Below, one piece after another: positions 17,167-26,036 of a stretch of 64,000 bases of DNA. Made by a program: the position numbers and the translations under genes. The notes under the pieces are model-generated. The model had not been told where the DNA came from. It was given only the letters and a program-made list of their open reading frames with translations, and did no database searches. Origin of the DNA: Burkholderiales bacterium (lineage in GTDB: Bacteria; Pseudomonadota; Gammaproteobacteria; Burkholderiales; Burkholderiaceae_C); contig JACPOK010000006.1 in the NCBI GenBank assembly GCA_016191525.1, forward strand, positions 46,986 to 110,985, written 5' to 3'. Positions within the stretch are counted from its first letter, which is position 1, and every line of letters begins with the position of its first letter.

Positions 17167-17448
17167 CTAGGCTTGAACTTTCACACCCTTCCAGAACGCC
17201 ACCCGATCCTTGACCATCTCGGCCTCGGGCTTGGGGTCGGCGTAGTACCAGACGGCGTCGGTGTTCATCTCGCCGTTGACCACCAGCGAGTAATAGCTGG
17301 CCTGCCCTTTCCAGGGGCAGGTGGTCTTGTGGTTGCTGAAGGTGATGTAGTCGCGGTTGAGCGAGGCGGCGGGGAAATAGTGGTTGCCCTCGACCACCAC
17401 GGTGTCGTCGCTCTGCGCAATGGTCGCGCCGTTCCAGGTAGCTTGCAC
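17167..17448 (-). CDS. DUF427 domain protein
   Basis: 93 residues, beta-rich, with the DUF427 core EGNHYFPAASLNRDYI, then CPWKGQASYYSLVVNGE and AWYYADPKPEA. The most likely start is GTG 17448, since AAGGAAA lies just upstream; the frame is open farther but lacks a ribosome site. Function is unknown. It sits between egtD and the flavin disulfide oxidoreductase in a same-strand run. Confidence 0.8.
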   Translation of the reverse strand: MQATWNGATIAQSDDTVVVEGNHYFPAASLNRDYITFSNHKTTCPWKGQASYYSLVVNGEMNTDAVWYYADPKPEAEMVKDRVAFWKGVKVQA

Positions 17449-17468
17449 GTTGGCTTTCCTTGTGTGTT

Positions 17469-18455
17469 TCAGGCCGGAGCGTACAGCCAATGCACGCTGA
17501 ACAGCTTCTGCGAATCGGTCCACACCGGGCCCGGGCGGAAGCCTGCCTTGGCGGCCAGGGCCCGCAGCCCTTCCACGGTGAACTTGCAGGAGTTCTCGGT
17601 GTGGATAGTTTCACCCTCCTCGAACTCATGCCATTGCCCGGCGAACGCGACCTGCTGGCGGCAGCGGCTCACCAGGTGCATCTCGATGCGCTGCTGCGGC
17701 GCGTTGTAGAAGGCGCAATGGGCGAACTGGTCCAGCTGGAAGCCGCTGCCCAGCTCGCGGTTGGCACGCACCAGCAGGTTGAGGTTGAACGCCGCCGTGA
17801 CGCCCTGCGCGTCGTTGTAGGCCGCATGCAGCACGGCCGGGTCTTTCACCAGGTCGGCGCCCAGCAGCAGCGCACCGCCGCGCAGCACCTGGCCGGCCAC
17901 CTGCAGGAAATGCAGGGCCTCTTCCGGCGTGAAGTTGCCGATGGTGGAGCCCGGAAAAAACCCGACGCGCTGGCCCGCGCCCGGCAGCGTGGCCGGCAGC
18001 AGCAGGCGCTGGGTGTAGTCGGCGGCCACCGGCTGCACGTCCAGGCCCGGGTACTCCGCACGCAGCGAAGCGGCGGCCGCGGCCAGGTGTTCACCCGATA
18101 TGTCGATGGGCAGGTAGCGGGCCGGCGCATCCATCGCGTCCAGCAGCAGTCCTACCTTGGCGCAGGAGCCCGCGCCGAATTCGACGATCTCGGCGCGCGG
18201 GCCCATCTGCGCGGCGATCTCGCGCGCGTTGGCCCGCAGGATGGCCAGCTCGGTGCGCGTGGGGTAGTACTCGGGCAGCTCGCAGATACGGTCGAACAAC
18301 TGCGAGCCCTTGGCGTCGTAGAAGTACTTGGGCGAGATGGTGCGCGGGCGGGTGGCTAGCGCCCGGGCCAGGTCACGCGCGAATTCGCTGGTGGCCGGCT
18401 GGTCTTGCCGGTGCTCGATGCGGTTGTCGCGTTCAAGAAGGTTTCGGCTCAGCAT
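17469..18455 (-). CDS. egtD: L-histidine N-alpha-methyltransferase
   Basis: 328 residues, about the family length. EgtD trimethylates histidine to hercynine with three S-adenosylmethionines, the first step of ergothioneine synthesis. Visible motifs: ISPKYFYDAKGSQLFDRICE, the SAM loop EIVEFGAGSCAKVGLLLDA, GSTIGNFTPEEA and the C-terminal HTENSCKFTVE. The start overlaps the egtB stop by 7 nt, so the two are translationally coupled. Confidence 0.93.
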   Translation of the reverse strand: MLSRNLLERDNRIEHRQDQPATSEFARDLARALATRPRTISPKYFYDAKGSQLFDRICELPEYYPTRTELAILRANAREIAAQMGPRAEIVEFGAGSCAKVGLLLDAMDAPARYLPIDISGEHLAAAAASLRAEYPGLDVQPVAADYTQRLLLPATLPGAGQRVGFFPGSTIGNFTPEEALHFLQVAGQVLRGGALLLGADLVKDPAVLHAAYNDAQGVTAAFNLNLLVRANRELGSGFQLDQFAHCAFYNAPQQRIEMHLVSRCRQQVAFAGQWHEFEEGETIHTENSCKFTVEGLRALAAKAGFRPGPVWTDSQKLFSVHWLYAPA

Positions 18456-19711
18456 GCGGCGTCCTTTGCCAGGCGCAGGCCCGTGAATTGCCAGCGCGCG
18501 GCCGGCGGGAAGAAGTTGCGGTAGCTGGGCCGTGCATGCCCGGCGGGCGTGGCGCAGCTGCTGCCGCGCAGCACCAGCTGGCCGACCATGAACTTGCCGT
18601 TGTATTCGCTCACCGCGCCCGACAGCGGCCGAAAGCCCGGGTACGGGTCATAGGAAGAGCGCGTCCATTGCCAGACGTGGCCCGTCATCTGCGAGATGCC
18701 GGGCGCGTCGAAGGCGGCTTCCCACTCGAACTCGGTGGGCAGGCGCGCGCCCGCCCATTCGGCATAGGCGGCAGCCTCGTAGAAGCTGAGCTGCGACACC
18801 GGTGCCTGCGCATCCAGCGCGCGCACGCCGTGCAGGCCGAACACCTGCCAGTGCGCCAGCGGCGCACGCGGGTCGCCGGGGGCGATCCAGTAGGCCGGGT
18901 GCTGCCAGCCATTGGCCTGCACCGCGGCCCAGCCGTCGGACAGCCAGAGCGCGGGCCGCTGGTAGCCGCCATCTGCGATGAACTGCGCGAATTCGCCACA
19001 AGTCACCAGCCGGTCGGCAATGGTGTGCGGCTGCAGCAGCGCGGCGTGGCGCGGGGTTTCGTTGTCGAACGCGAAGGCTTCACCGGTGTAGCCCACATCC
19101 ACCTGGCCGCCCGGCCGCTCCAGCCAGCGCATCGGCGCGGGCGCCGTGGCCAGCCGCAGCGCGGGCTCGCCGTCCGGCTCATAAGCGGGCAGCAGCGGGT
19201 TGCACGACAGCGCATGCAGGATGTCGGTGAGCAGCAGCTCCTGGTGCTGCTGCTCGTGGTTGAGCCCCAGCTCGACCAGCGCGGCCACGGCCTGCCAGGC
19301 GGCGGGTTCGGCATGGGCGATGAATTGCTGCATGGCGGCATCCACATGCGCGCGGTAAGCATGCACTTCGGACAGTGCGGGCCGCGTCAGCAGGCCGCGC
19401 TGCGGGCGCGGATGGCGCGGGCCCAGCGATTCGTAATAGGAATTGAAGAGGTGAAAAAAGCGCTGGTCGAACGGCTGGTAGCCGGCGGCGTGCGGCACCA
19501 GCACCACCGCTTCAAAAAACCAGCTGGTGTGCGCCAGGTGCCATTTGGTCGGGCTGGCGTCAGGCATGGACTGGATGCACTGGTCTTCGGCGGACAGCGG
19601 CGCGGCAAGCGCGAGGCTGTGGCCGCGCACCAGGCTGTAGCGCTGGGCAGCCTGTTCTCGCCAGGACTGGGCGGCATTCGGTTTCTGGATGGGCGACAAG
19701 TTCGCGGGCAT
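18449..19711 (-). CDS. egtB: Ergothioneine biosynthesis sulfoxide synthase
   Basis: 420 residues. An N-terminal DinB-like helical domain carries the iron ligands (KWHLAHTSWFFE and NHEQQHQELLLTD), and a C-terminal formylglycine-generating-enzyme-like domain contains RLPTEFEWEAA and GHVWQWTRSSYDPYPGF. EgtB joins hercynine with a thiol (gamma-glutamylcysteine or cysteine) using O2. AGGAG precedes ATG 19711; the frame extends farther upstream without a ribosome site. No egtC or egtE is adjacent, so the final steps are encoded elsewhere or the cysteine-using route applies. Confidence 0.93.
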   Translation of the reverse strand: MPANLSPIQKPNAAQSWREQAAQRYSLVRGHSLALAAPLSAEDQCIQSMPDASPTKWHLAHTSWFFEAVVLVPHAAGYQPFDQRFFHLFNSYYESLGPRHPRPQRGLLTRPALSEVHAYRAHVDAAMQQFIAHAEPAAWQAVAALVELGLNHEQQHQELLLTDILHALSCNPLLPAYEPDGEPALRLATAPAPMRWLERPGGQVDVGYTGEAFAFDNETPRHAALLQPHTIADRLVTCGEFAQFIADGGYQRPALWLSDGWAAVQANGWQHPAYWIAPGDPRAPLAHWQVFGLHGVRALDAQAPVSQLSFYEAAAYAEWAGARLPTEFEWEAAFDAPGISQMTGHVWQWTRSSYDPYPGFRPLSGAVSEYNGKFMVGQLVLRGSSCATPAGHARPSYRNFFPPAARWQFTGLRLAKDAAC

Positions 19712-19889
19712 CGGCGTGGCTCCTTGTTTTTGGGTGCGCCGGCAGGCGCGCAACCCTGGTCTTGCACGCGCACCAAGCACATCAGTCGTATCCCCTGCAG
19801 ATTCATTACAGCACAGGCAGCAGAAAATTTGGGGTGCCGCGCGGGCCCGGCGCGATCACTGCTGACAGGTTCCGGCACCTACCCCGGAC

Positions 19890-19945
19890 GCTATGAATTC
19901 CATAGCTTGCCAAGCACAACTGGCGCGCCTCGCAGCCGTTTTTAC
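19890..19945 (-). repeat. Short dispersed repeat, copy A
   Basis: Read on the minus strand it runs GTAAAAACGG, GAGGCGCGCC, TGTGCTTGGC, then ends in the dyad GCTATGGAATTCATAGC. It aligns with copies at 22945, 35143 and 58587. It lies in the 404-bp gap between egtB and the oxidoreductase gene at 20116; I saw no gene in the rest of that gap. Confidence 0.65.
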
Positions 19946-20115
19946 CTCTGGAATACGGGTCGCCCCAGGGCCCCGCCGATCTTGCGCGCCAGCCCACCTG
20001 CACATGCTGCGCGAGGCGTTCGCAGGCTGTCACTTGCGCTACCCGCCCGGCCACCGGCGCTGGCTAACATCGCCCCACTTCACGCACCCCGCTTCACGTA
20101 CACCAGGAAACCGCC

Positions 20116-21156
20116 ATGAGCACACTCGCCGCCCTCAAGAACCACCAGGTCCGCCTGGCCAAGCGCCCCGTGGGCTCGCCCACCCGCGACAACTGGAGCT
20201 TCACCACCGAGGACGTGGCCGAGCCCGGCGAAGGCGGCGTGCTGGTCAAGACGCTGGCCCTGTCGCTGGACCCGGCCATGCGCGGCTGGATGAACGAAGG
20301 CAAGAGCTACATCCCGCCCGTGGGCATTGACGAGGTGATGCGCGCCGGCGGCGTGGGCAAGGTCATCGCCTCCAAAAACGACAAGTTCGCCGTCGGCGAC
20401 CTGGTCTCGGCCGGGCTGGGCGTGCAGGAATACATGCTGATCCCTTCCGACCAGGTCAAGCGCAGCGGCATGTTCAAGATCGACAGCCGCGCCGGCAGCA
20501 TGACGCAGTGGATGAACGTTCTGGGCATGCCCGGCATGACGGGCTACTTCGGCCTGATGGACGTGGGCCTGCCCAAGCCGGGCGAAACGGTGGTGGTGTC
20601 GGGTGCGGCGGGCGCCGTGGGCCAGACCGTGGGCCAGCTGGCCAAGATCAAGGGCTGCCGGGTGGTGGGCATCGCCGGCGGCCGCGCCAAGTGCGACTGG
20701 GTGGTGAACGAGCTGGGCTTTGACGCCTGCATCGACTACAAGGCCGGCAACGTGAAGGCGGGCCTCAAGGAACACTGCCCCAAGGGCGTGGACATCTATT
20801 TCGACAACGTGGGCGGCGAGATCCTGGACGACGTGCTGGCCCGCATCGGCCGCGGCGCGCGCATCATCATCTGCGGCGCCATCAGCCAGTACAACAACAC
20901 CACGGCCGTGCAGGGCCCCAAGAATTACCTGAGCCTGCTGGTGAACCGCGCGCGCATGGAAGGCATCGTGGTGTTCGACTACGCCGACCGCTACCACCTG
21001 GCCGTGGCCGAAATGGCCGGCTACCTGAAGGACGGCCGCATGAAGAGCAAGGAAGACATCGTGGGCGGCGGCGTCAACGCTTTTCCCGAAGCGCTGACCA
21101 AGCTGTTCACGGGGGAGAATTTTGGGAAGCTGGTGCTGCAGGTGGCCGAGGGTTAA
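20116..21156 (+). CDS. NADP-dependent oxidoreductase, CurA/leukotriene B4 12-hydroxydehydrogenase type
   Basis: 346 residues, zinc-less MDR superfamily. The N-terminal catalytic domain has DPAMRGWMNEGKSYIPPV; the Rossmann domain has VVVSGAAGAVGQTVGQLAKIKG and GGRAKCDWVVNELGFD. Enzymes of this group reduce alpha,beta-unsaturated ketones and aldehydes with NADPH. AGGA lies before the ATG. It stands alone after a 400-bp spacer. Confidence 0.88.
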   Translation: MSTLAALKNHQVRLAKRPVGSPTRDNWSFTTEDVAEPGEGGVLVKTLALSLDPAMRGWMNEGKSYIPPVGIDEVMRAGGVGKVIASKNDKFAVGDLVSAGLGVQEYMLIPSDQVKRSGMFKIDSRAGSMTQWMNVLGMPGMTGYFGLMDVGLPKPGETVVVSGAAGAVGQTVGQLAKIKGCRVVGIAGGRAKCDWVVNELGFDACIDYKAGNVKAGLKEHCPKGVDIYFDNVGGEILDDVLARIGRGARIIICGAISQYNNTTAVQGPKNYLSLLVNRARMEGIVVFDYADRYHLAVAEMAGYLKDGRMKSKEDIVGGGVNAFPEALTKLFTGENFGKLVLQVAEG

Positions 21157-21212
21157 GGTGGGGCCCTCTGCCCCGGCGTTAACACAACTTCGAGGTGTGA
21201 AATGCCCTGGCG

Positions 21213-21752
21213 CTACGGCGCTCTAGGGACTGGGGGGCCGTTGAGGTGATAGCTCAGAGTGAACCGGAAATTGAATAGATCGTGATGCAGTTTTTCGAAT
21301 TCCTTCGAGGCCTCAGAAATACGCTCAACCGGCCAGTGGTCGCTATCCCGCCCGCTCAGCCTCTGTGCTCTGGATTTATTTAGAGAGGGGGAGTACCGGA
21401 CGCCATCCGGTCCTTCTTTCGCCTGCAAATCATAAGAACCGTGGGCGATCCTGTTCCGCGAATCCGTCGCTGTTCGGACGCGCTTAACCAAATCTGCCCA
21501 TGAATTGGTAAGGATCGAATCATCGGTGAACATGATTCTCGCAGCAGCGTCGGTTGCGCGCAGCTGCGTTGAGATGTTGCCGAGGGCAAAAAAAATGGCT
21601 GCCGCGGTATCCCCTGTTGGAATCCGGCTGGCAAGGGCAAAAACTTCGAACACCTCGGCCTCGACGGACTGCCACGACAGCATTGCGTGGCCGTAGGTCG
21701 TCAAAAAAACCGTGGTTTGTTGCTGCAAATCCCTTGGTAGATCTTCCATCAT
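21213..21752 (-). CDS. HEPN-motif helical protein, function unknown
   Basis: 179 residues, predicted mostly helical, lower GC than its neighbours. The segment RVRTATDSRNRIAHGSYD contains RNxxxH (R-N-R-I-A-H), the catalytic signature of HEPN ribonucleases found in toxins and defence proteins. ATG 21752 is favoured because AGGAGG lies 6 nt upstream; another ATG is one codon inside. It diverges from a trypsin-like protease gene across about 125 bp. I do not recognise a named family, and the HEPN call rests on the motif and helical context. Confidence 0.6.
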   Translation of the reverse strand: MMEDLPRDLQQQTTVFLTTYGHAMLSWQSVEAEVFEVFALASRIPTGDTAAAIFFALGNISTQLRATDAAARIMFTDDSILTNSWADLVKRVRTATDSRNRIAHGSYDLQAKEGPDGVRYSPSLNKSRAQRLSGRDSDHWPVERISEASKEFEKLHHDLFNFRFTLSYHLNGPPVPRAP

Positions 21753-21878
21753 GCTGGTCCTCCTGCCCTCGGGCATGCATCCCCGAGCCGAAAGGGCGAA
21801 CCAACCATGTCAGGTAGATTGCCGCTACGGGTTGTGCATTCGCGATTGTGGCCTCAATGCTGACTGCGCAAACCTGGG

Positions 21879-22832
21879 ATGGACAGATTCGCCCGAACTT
21901 CGCATGATCTGTGCATGAGTGGAACGATGCATGATGCAGTTTGGGGTTTGGCGACAAGCGACCCTCTCTCAAATCTCAAGACACCGGTGAGGCTGCAGTT
22001 TACCGCTCGAACATTTCACCTCGAGCATCTCGGTGGGCCGCATGGTGTCACCTCGATTGGCGAGTTCGATGGCACCGCACTAACAATCAGCTTTCGCGAT
22101 GATGACGATCACCACACCATTGGCTCCGCGGTAATGGTGGGGCCAGGCATCGCAGTTTCCGCGAAACACGTAGTCGAAGGCTGGCTGGAGGCGATTACCT
22201 CTGGTGGTGCCTCTGCGGTGTGCCAAGCCGCAACCAAAGCCACGCTCTTGCTGTGGGACGTCGAACGGGTTACCTTGCTGGACGATGCGGATATTGCGAT
22301 TCTGTCAATCCGGCTGCGGACAGCGCTGCCGAAGGGCAACGAGATTTTCATCGCGCATCTCACGACGCGGATGCCGCGCAGCGGTGACCCCGTTCTCCTG
22401 TGCGGCTTCACTGCGGGCGAGCCCTCCATCCCTATCGGCCCCCGAATGCACCTCGAAGGCCTGATGCGCATCAGTCAGGGGAAGGTGCTCGACGTTTGGC
22501 CGAGCGGTCGAGACCGAGTGATGCTTCCGTCTGCTTCATTTGCCGTTGATTGCCCAGCGTTTGGTGGAATGAGCGGCGGCCCTGTATTCGATCAAAATGG
22601 GCACCTCGTCGGAATCGTCTCCTCGTCCTCAGAGGGTGAGGAAATCTCATACGTCACGCACATTTTGCCGGCGATCAACGCTTCGTTCGAATCGGTTTGG
22701 CCGCTGCCAACGGCGCCCACGACGCTGCTTCGTTTGGGGCAAAAGAGCTGCATTTTCATTCACCGCCCTGATGCCTTCAGCCTCGCGGTCAACAACGGAG
22801 AAATGGAGATTCGATACACGCCCTGGTCGTAG
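21879..22832 (+). CDS. Trypsin-like serine protease domain protein
   Basis: 317 residues. The chymotrypsin-fold triad can be read in order: His in GIAVSAKHVVEGW, Asp in LDDADIAIL, and Ser in FGGMSGGPVFDQNGHLVGIV. There is no signal peptide, so it is probably cytoplasmic, unlike DegP-type proteases, and no PDZ domain follows; the ~60 C-terminal residues are unassigned. Starts at 21879 and 21915 are both possible and neither has a good ribosome site. GC is lower than the surroundings. It diverges from the HEPN-motif gene, and the pair looks like one transferred unit. Confidence 0.72.
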   Translation: MDRFARTSHDLCMSGTMHDAVWGLATSDPLSNLKTPVRLQFTARTFHLEHLGGPHGVTSIGEFDGTALTISFRDDDDHHTIGSAVMVGPGIAVSAKHVVEGWLEAITSGGASAVCQAATKATLLLWDVERVTLLDDADIAILSIRLRTALPKGNEIFIAHLTTRMPRSGDPVLLCGFTAGEPSIPIGPRMHLEGLMRISQGKVLDVWPSGRDRVMLPSASFAVDCPAFGGMSGGPVFDQNGHLVGIVSSSSEGEEISYVTHILPAINASFESVWPLPTAPTTLLRLGQKSCIFIHRPDAFSLAVNNGEMEIRYTPWS

Positions 22833-22944
22833 TCGCCATGGGCTGGTCGCTCGTGGTGATCGAACCCTTCACTGCGGGCTTTTCGGTTGCTACACGAGCC
22901 TAGAAGCCGTGATTACAGCCAATTGGCACTAAAAATCAGAGACG

Positions 22945-22999
22945 AATTGGCCGCTGAGGCGCTTCCAGCAAGCGTGGAACGCTATAAAAAGCGTAGCAA
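22945..22999 (+). repeat. Short dispersed repeat, copy B
   Basis: AATTGGCCGCTGAGGCGC, AGCAAGCGTGGAAC, then CGCTATAAAAAGCGTAGCAA. The shared parts with copy C are GCCGCTGAGGCGC, AAGCGTGG and the final dyad ending TAGCAA. It lies in the 170-bp convergent gap between the protease gene and the glycine-zipper gene. Confidence 0.65.
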
Positions 23000-23002
23000 C
23001 CG

Positions 23003-23641
23003 TCAACCCTTGGCGCGCACAGGCCGCAGCGCCCCATGCTCCAGCACCACATGCGAGCCCTGCGCGATGGCGTTGCGCTGCTCGACCGTGCGCACGGTGC
23101 CGTCGTTCATGCGCACGCGCACCTGGTAGACGGTGTATTTGGTGGTGTTCTTCTCGATGGCATGGCCGGCATAGGCGCCGCCGGCTGCGCCCAGCACGGT
23201 GGTGGCAGCGCGGCCGTTGCCGTGGCCGATCTGGTTGCCCAGCAGGCCGCCGACGACGCCGCCAATCGCCATGCCGGGCGTGACCTGCGTGCCGGCAATG
23301 CCCTTGGGCTGGCCCTGGCGCTGCACGGGCACCACTGATTCCACGACGCCGCAGGTATGGCAGACCGGGGCGGCGGGTGCGGCAGGTGCGGCGGGCGCCT
23401 GCGCCACACGCACCGGCGGCTGGTAGACAACAGGGGCGGGCTGCACCGGTGCCTGCGGCGCCAGTGGCGGCACGGCCACCACTTCGGGCCGCGCGGGCGC
23501 GGTAACCACCGGCATACCGCTGCCGTTGGCATTGCTGCGCGTGACGGCCAGGGTGGTGGCCAGGGCGGCCACGGTCACGGCCATCACGGCGATGGTGGGG
23601 ATCAGCGCTTTGCTGCTGCGCAGGCGTTCAGTGAAGTCCAT
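23003..23641 (-). CDS. Glycine-zipper 2TM domain envelope protein
   Basis: 212 residues. An N-terminal membrane anchor (IPTIAVMAVTVAALATTLAV) is followed by a long Pro/Ala-rich linker with CHTCG, then the glycine zipper GMAIGGVVGGLLGNQIGHG and AGGAYAGHAIEKN, and a C-terminal beta region. This is the SlyB / rickettsial 17-kDa-antigen layout, but anchored by a helix rather than a lipobox. Its exact role is unknown; relatives affect envelope integrity. AAGGA precedes the ATG. Confidence 0.82.
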   Translation of the reverse strand: MDFTERLRSSKALIPTIAVMAVTVAALATTLAVTRSNANGSGMPVVTAPARPEVVAVPPLAPQAPVQPAPVVYQPPVRVAQAPAAPAAPAAPVCHTCGVVESVVPVQRQGQPKGIAGTQVTPGMAIGGVVGGLLGNQIGHGNGRAATTVLGAAGGAYAGHAIEKNTTKYTVYQVRVRMNDGTVRTVEQRNAIAQGSHVVLEHGALRPVRAKG

Positions 23642-23732
23642 GGCACATCCTTTTCCTTCTCATCCATTTGTAGCGAAGGAATCGGATACCGCCTGTAGGC
23701 GGATGTCACATCGGTAAGCAGGAGTCGGCGCC

Positions 23733-24248
23733 TCAGACCCCGCCTTGCGGGTGCGTAGGGTCCACCCAGAGCACGGTTTCGGGCTTTTCCACCGGCTCGA
23801 TGGGCAGATTGACGGCCACCGCCTCGCCGTCGCTGCGGCAGAGCACGCATTCCAGCGTTTCTGTAGCGCTGGCGTTGATTTCCTGGTGCGGCACCCAGGG
23901 CGGCACATAGATGAAGTCGCCCGGGCCGGCCTCGGCGGTGAATTCCAGCTTTTCGCCCCAGCGCATGCGCGCGCGGCCGCGCACGATGTAGATCACGCTT
24001 TCCAGGTGGCCGTGGTGGTGCGCCCCGGTCTTGGCGTTGGCGTGGATGGTGACGGTGCCCGCCCACAGCTTCTGCGCGCCCGTGCGGGCAAAGTTGATGG
24101 CCGCCTTGCGGTCCATGCCCGGCGTCTGCGCGGTGTTGGCATCGAGCTGGTTGCCGGGGATCACGCGCACGCCGTCGTGCTTCCAGGCTTCCTGGCCGTG
24201 CGGGTGGGCGTGGTCGTGAGAGTGGTCGTGAGGGTCATGTGTGCTCAT
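23733..24248 (-). CDS. Cupin-fold protein with His-rich N-terminus
   Basis: 171 residues. The first 20 residues are His/Asp-rich (HDPHDHSHDHAHPHG) and could bind metal. The cupin motifs follow: GAHHHGHLESVIYIVRGRAR (metal-binding His and Glu) and GPGDFIYVPPWVPHQEIN. Such single-domain cupins may be dioxygenases, isomerases or binding proteins; no substrate can be assigned. Confidence 0.82.
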   Translation of the reverse strand: MSTHDPHDHSHDHAHPHGQEAWKHDGVRVIPGNQLDANTAQTPGMDRKAAINFARTGAQKLWAGTVTIHANAKTGAHHHGHLESVIYIVRGRARMRWGEKLEFTAEAGPGDFIYVPPWVPHQEINASATETLECVLCRSDGEAVAVNLPIEPVEKPETVLWVDPTHPQGGV

Positions 24249-24275
24249 GCCCGCCAGACTACACCAGGCACATCC

Positions 24276-25370
24276 TCAGTCAAGCACCACCACATGGCCC
24301 TTGCGCGGATCGATGCGGCCGGCGTGCAGGTCACTGACCAGCTGCTGGGCCGCTGGGAAGCCGGCGTGCTCATCCACCTGCATCCAGGCAGCGGGGCCGT
24401 CGGACACGCGGCGGATGAAAGCCAGCTGCGCCTCGTTGAACTTGCGGTTCACCTCGGCATGCCCCCAGTCGGCATTGCGCTTGCGGATTTGCACCGGCGC
24501 GAAATAGAACTTGGGCTCCGGCCCCGGCAGCACCTGCTCGCGGATGAAATTCGTGTTCTGCGCGGAGCCGGCATAGCAGTCGTACACCAGCGAGTCGCCG
24601 AAGTGATGGTGAACCTTGGCGCGCAAGGCTTCGTCACCCGAGAAATCGACATACAGCGTGGGCACGTCGGCGGAAAGGGTTTGCAACTCGTCATAGCCCA
24701 GCGTGCGCTGGTAGCAGCCCAGCTGCTCCACAAAGGCCTTGTTGCCCGGCGACGTGAGCGCCACCCGCTCCACCGTGCCCTCACCTTCCAGGCAGAAGGC
24801 CGTGCCATACGCCGTCTTGCTGGAAGCGCTGGAGATGACCAGCCGCTTTGCGCCGAAGAAAGCGTTGTCCTGCAAAAAATCGGCCAGCATGAACGAGGTG
24901 ATGAACAGCGGGCGCAGGAGCATCTGGCAGTTCTCGTCGCCAGCGCGGTAGGCGGCGTCGTGCGTCACGCGGGTGTACTGGTTGTAGGCCGAGGTGAGCG
25001 AAAGGCGGTGCGCCGCGCCATCGTAAAAGCCGCGCTCGGTCACGCGCACCGGTTGCATGCGCAGGTGGCTGGCGACGGGAAAGTAGCCGTAGAAGCGCTG
25101 GCCGGTTTCCACGCCCTCCACCGTGGACTGCACCACATCGGCAAAGCCCCACACCGGCATATGGCCCCAGCCCTCTTCGCCCGTGGGAAAGAAGTTCCAG
25201 TACTGCATGGCGTCGCCGAATGCGGCATAGGTGATGTTGTTGGTGGTGAGCGCCACGCGGTTGATTTTCAGAATGGCCTCACCCGGCGCCGCGGGCGCCA
25301 GCGGCGCATGGGTGATGCGCGTGTGATTCAATTCGGACTTGCGGGTCAGCAGGCGGGTCAGGGTGTTCAT
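24276..25370 (-). CDS. DUF2855 family protein
   Basis: 364 residues. The start MNTLTRLLTRKSELNHTRI and the segments INRVALTTNNITYAAFGDAM and EEGWGHMPVWGFADVV are characteristic of DUF2855. The fold resembles quinone-oxidoreductase/MDR proteins but without a clear cofactor glycine motif. It diverges from a TetR regulator gene across 52 bp, which suggests that TetR controls it. An upstream extension of the frame overlaps the regulator and is rejected. Confidence 0.82.
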   Translation of the reverse strand: MNTLTRLLTRKSELNHTRITHAPLAPAAPGEAILKINRVALTTNNITYAAFGDAMQYWNFFPTGEEGWGHMPVWGFADVVQSTVEGVETGQRFYGYFPVASHLRMQPVRVTERGFYDGAAHRLSLTSAYNQYTRVTHDAAYRAGDENCQMLLRPLFITSFMLADFLQDNAFFGAKRLVISSASSKTAYGTAFCLEGEGTVERVALTSPGNKAFVEQLGCYQRTLGYDELQTLSADVPTLYVDFSGDEALRAKVHHHFGDSLVYDCYAGSAQNTNFIREQVLPGPEPKFYFAPVQIRKRNADWGHAEVNRKFNEAQLAFIRRVSDGPAAWMQVDEHAGFPAAQQLVSDLHAGRIDPRKGHVVVLD

Positions 25371-25422
25371 GCATCCAACTTTAGGCCGGCCCCCGCCCTT
25401 GCGGGTTCGGAAACACCAGACC

Positions 25423-26028
25423 ATGAACAAGCCCCTTAAACGCCCCACGCAAGACCGCGCCAAGTTCACCGTGCAGGCGATTTACGACGCCTTTGTTCGG
25501 ATATGGCGGCGCGACGGCTGGGAGCGCCTGACCACCCGCGCGGTGGCGCTGGAAACCGGCATTTCAGTGGGCACGCTGTACGACTACTTTCCCAACAAGC
25601 TGGCGCTGCTCTCAGGCTATGTGCGCCACAGCATGGACGTGCTGCTGCAGGCCGTGGAGCGCGAAGCGGTGCAGCCCGCGGGCCTGACATGGCAGCAGCG
25701 CCTGCACCAGCTGGTGCGCCTGATGTGCGGCGTGGACGCGCCCGAGCTGCCCTGGTTCGACCCCGGCATGCTGGCGTTGGAAGCGCAGGTGGCCGAGCCC
25801 AAGCATCACCGCCGCGTGAACGAGGAACTCACCGCCGCCTGGCAGCGCGTGTTCGACGCCTGCACTGATTTGCCGCGCAAGCCTTCTGCTGAAACCTTGC
25901 AGGCGATGCATCTTTCCGTGTGGGGTGGGCGGCGCTATGCGCTGCTGCTGGAGCTGGATGAAGCGCGGGCCAGGTTGTGGGCGGGGGAGATGGAGAAGAT
26001 GTTGTGTGCTGTGGTGTCGCGGGGCTAG
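25423..26028 (+). CDS. TetR/AcrR family transcriptional regulator
   Basis: 201 residues. The N-terminal helix-turn-helix reads AIYDAFVRIWRRDGWERLTTRAVA, then TGISVGTLYDYFPNKLALL; the C-terminal ligand domain is variable. It is divergent to DUF2855, and the 52-bp shared spacer leaves room for a single operator. The ligand is unknown. Immediately downstream lies the large palindromic repeat. Confidence 0.9.
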   Translation: MNKPLKRPTQDRAKFTVQAIYDAFVRIWRRDGWERLTTRAVALETGISVGTLYDYFPNKLALLSGYVRHSMDVLLQAVEREAVQPAGLTWQQRLHQLVRLMCGVDAPELPWFDPGMLALEAQVAEPKHHRRVNEELTAAWQRVFDACTDLPRKPSAETLQAMHLSVWGGRRYALLLELDEARARLWAGEMEKMLCAVVSRG

Positions 26029-26036
26029 ACCTCGCG

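Noticed and set aside
21175..21195. attC-like core GTTAACA downstream of the HEPN-motif gene
   Set aside because: No matching left core or L boxes; a single 7-bp match is expected by chance.
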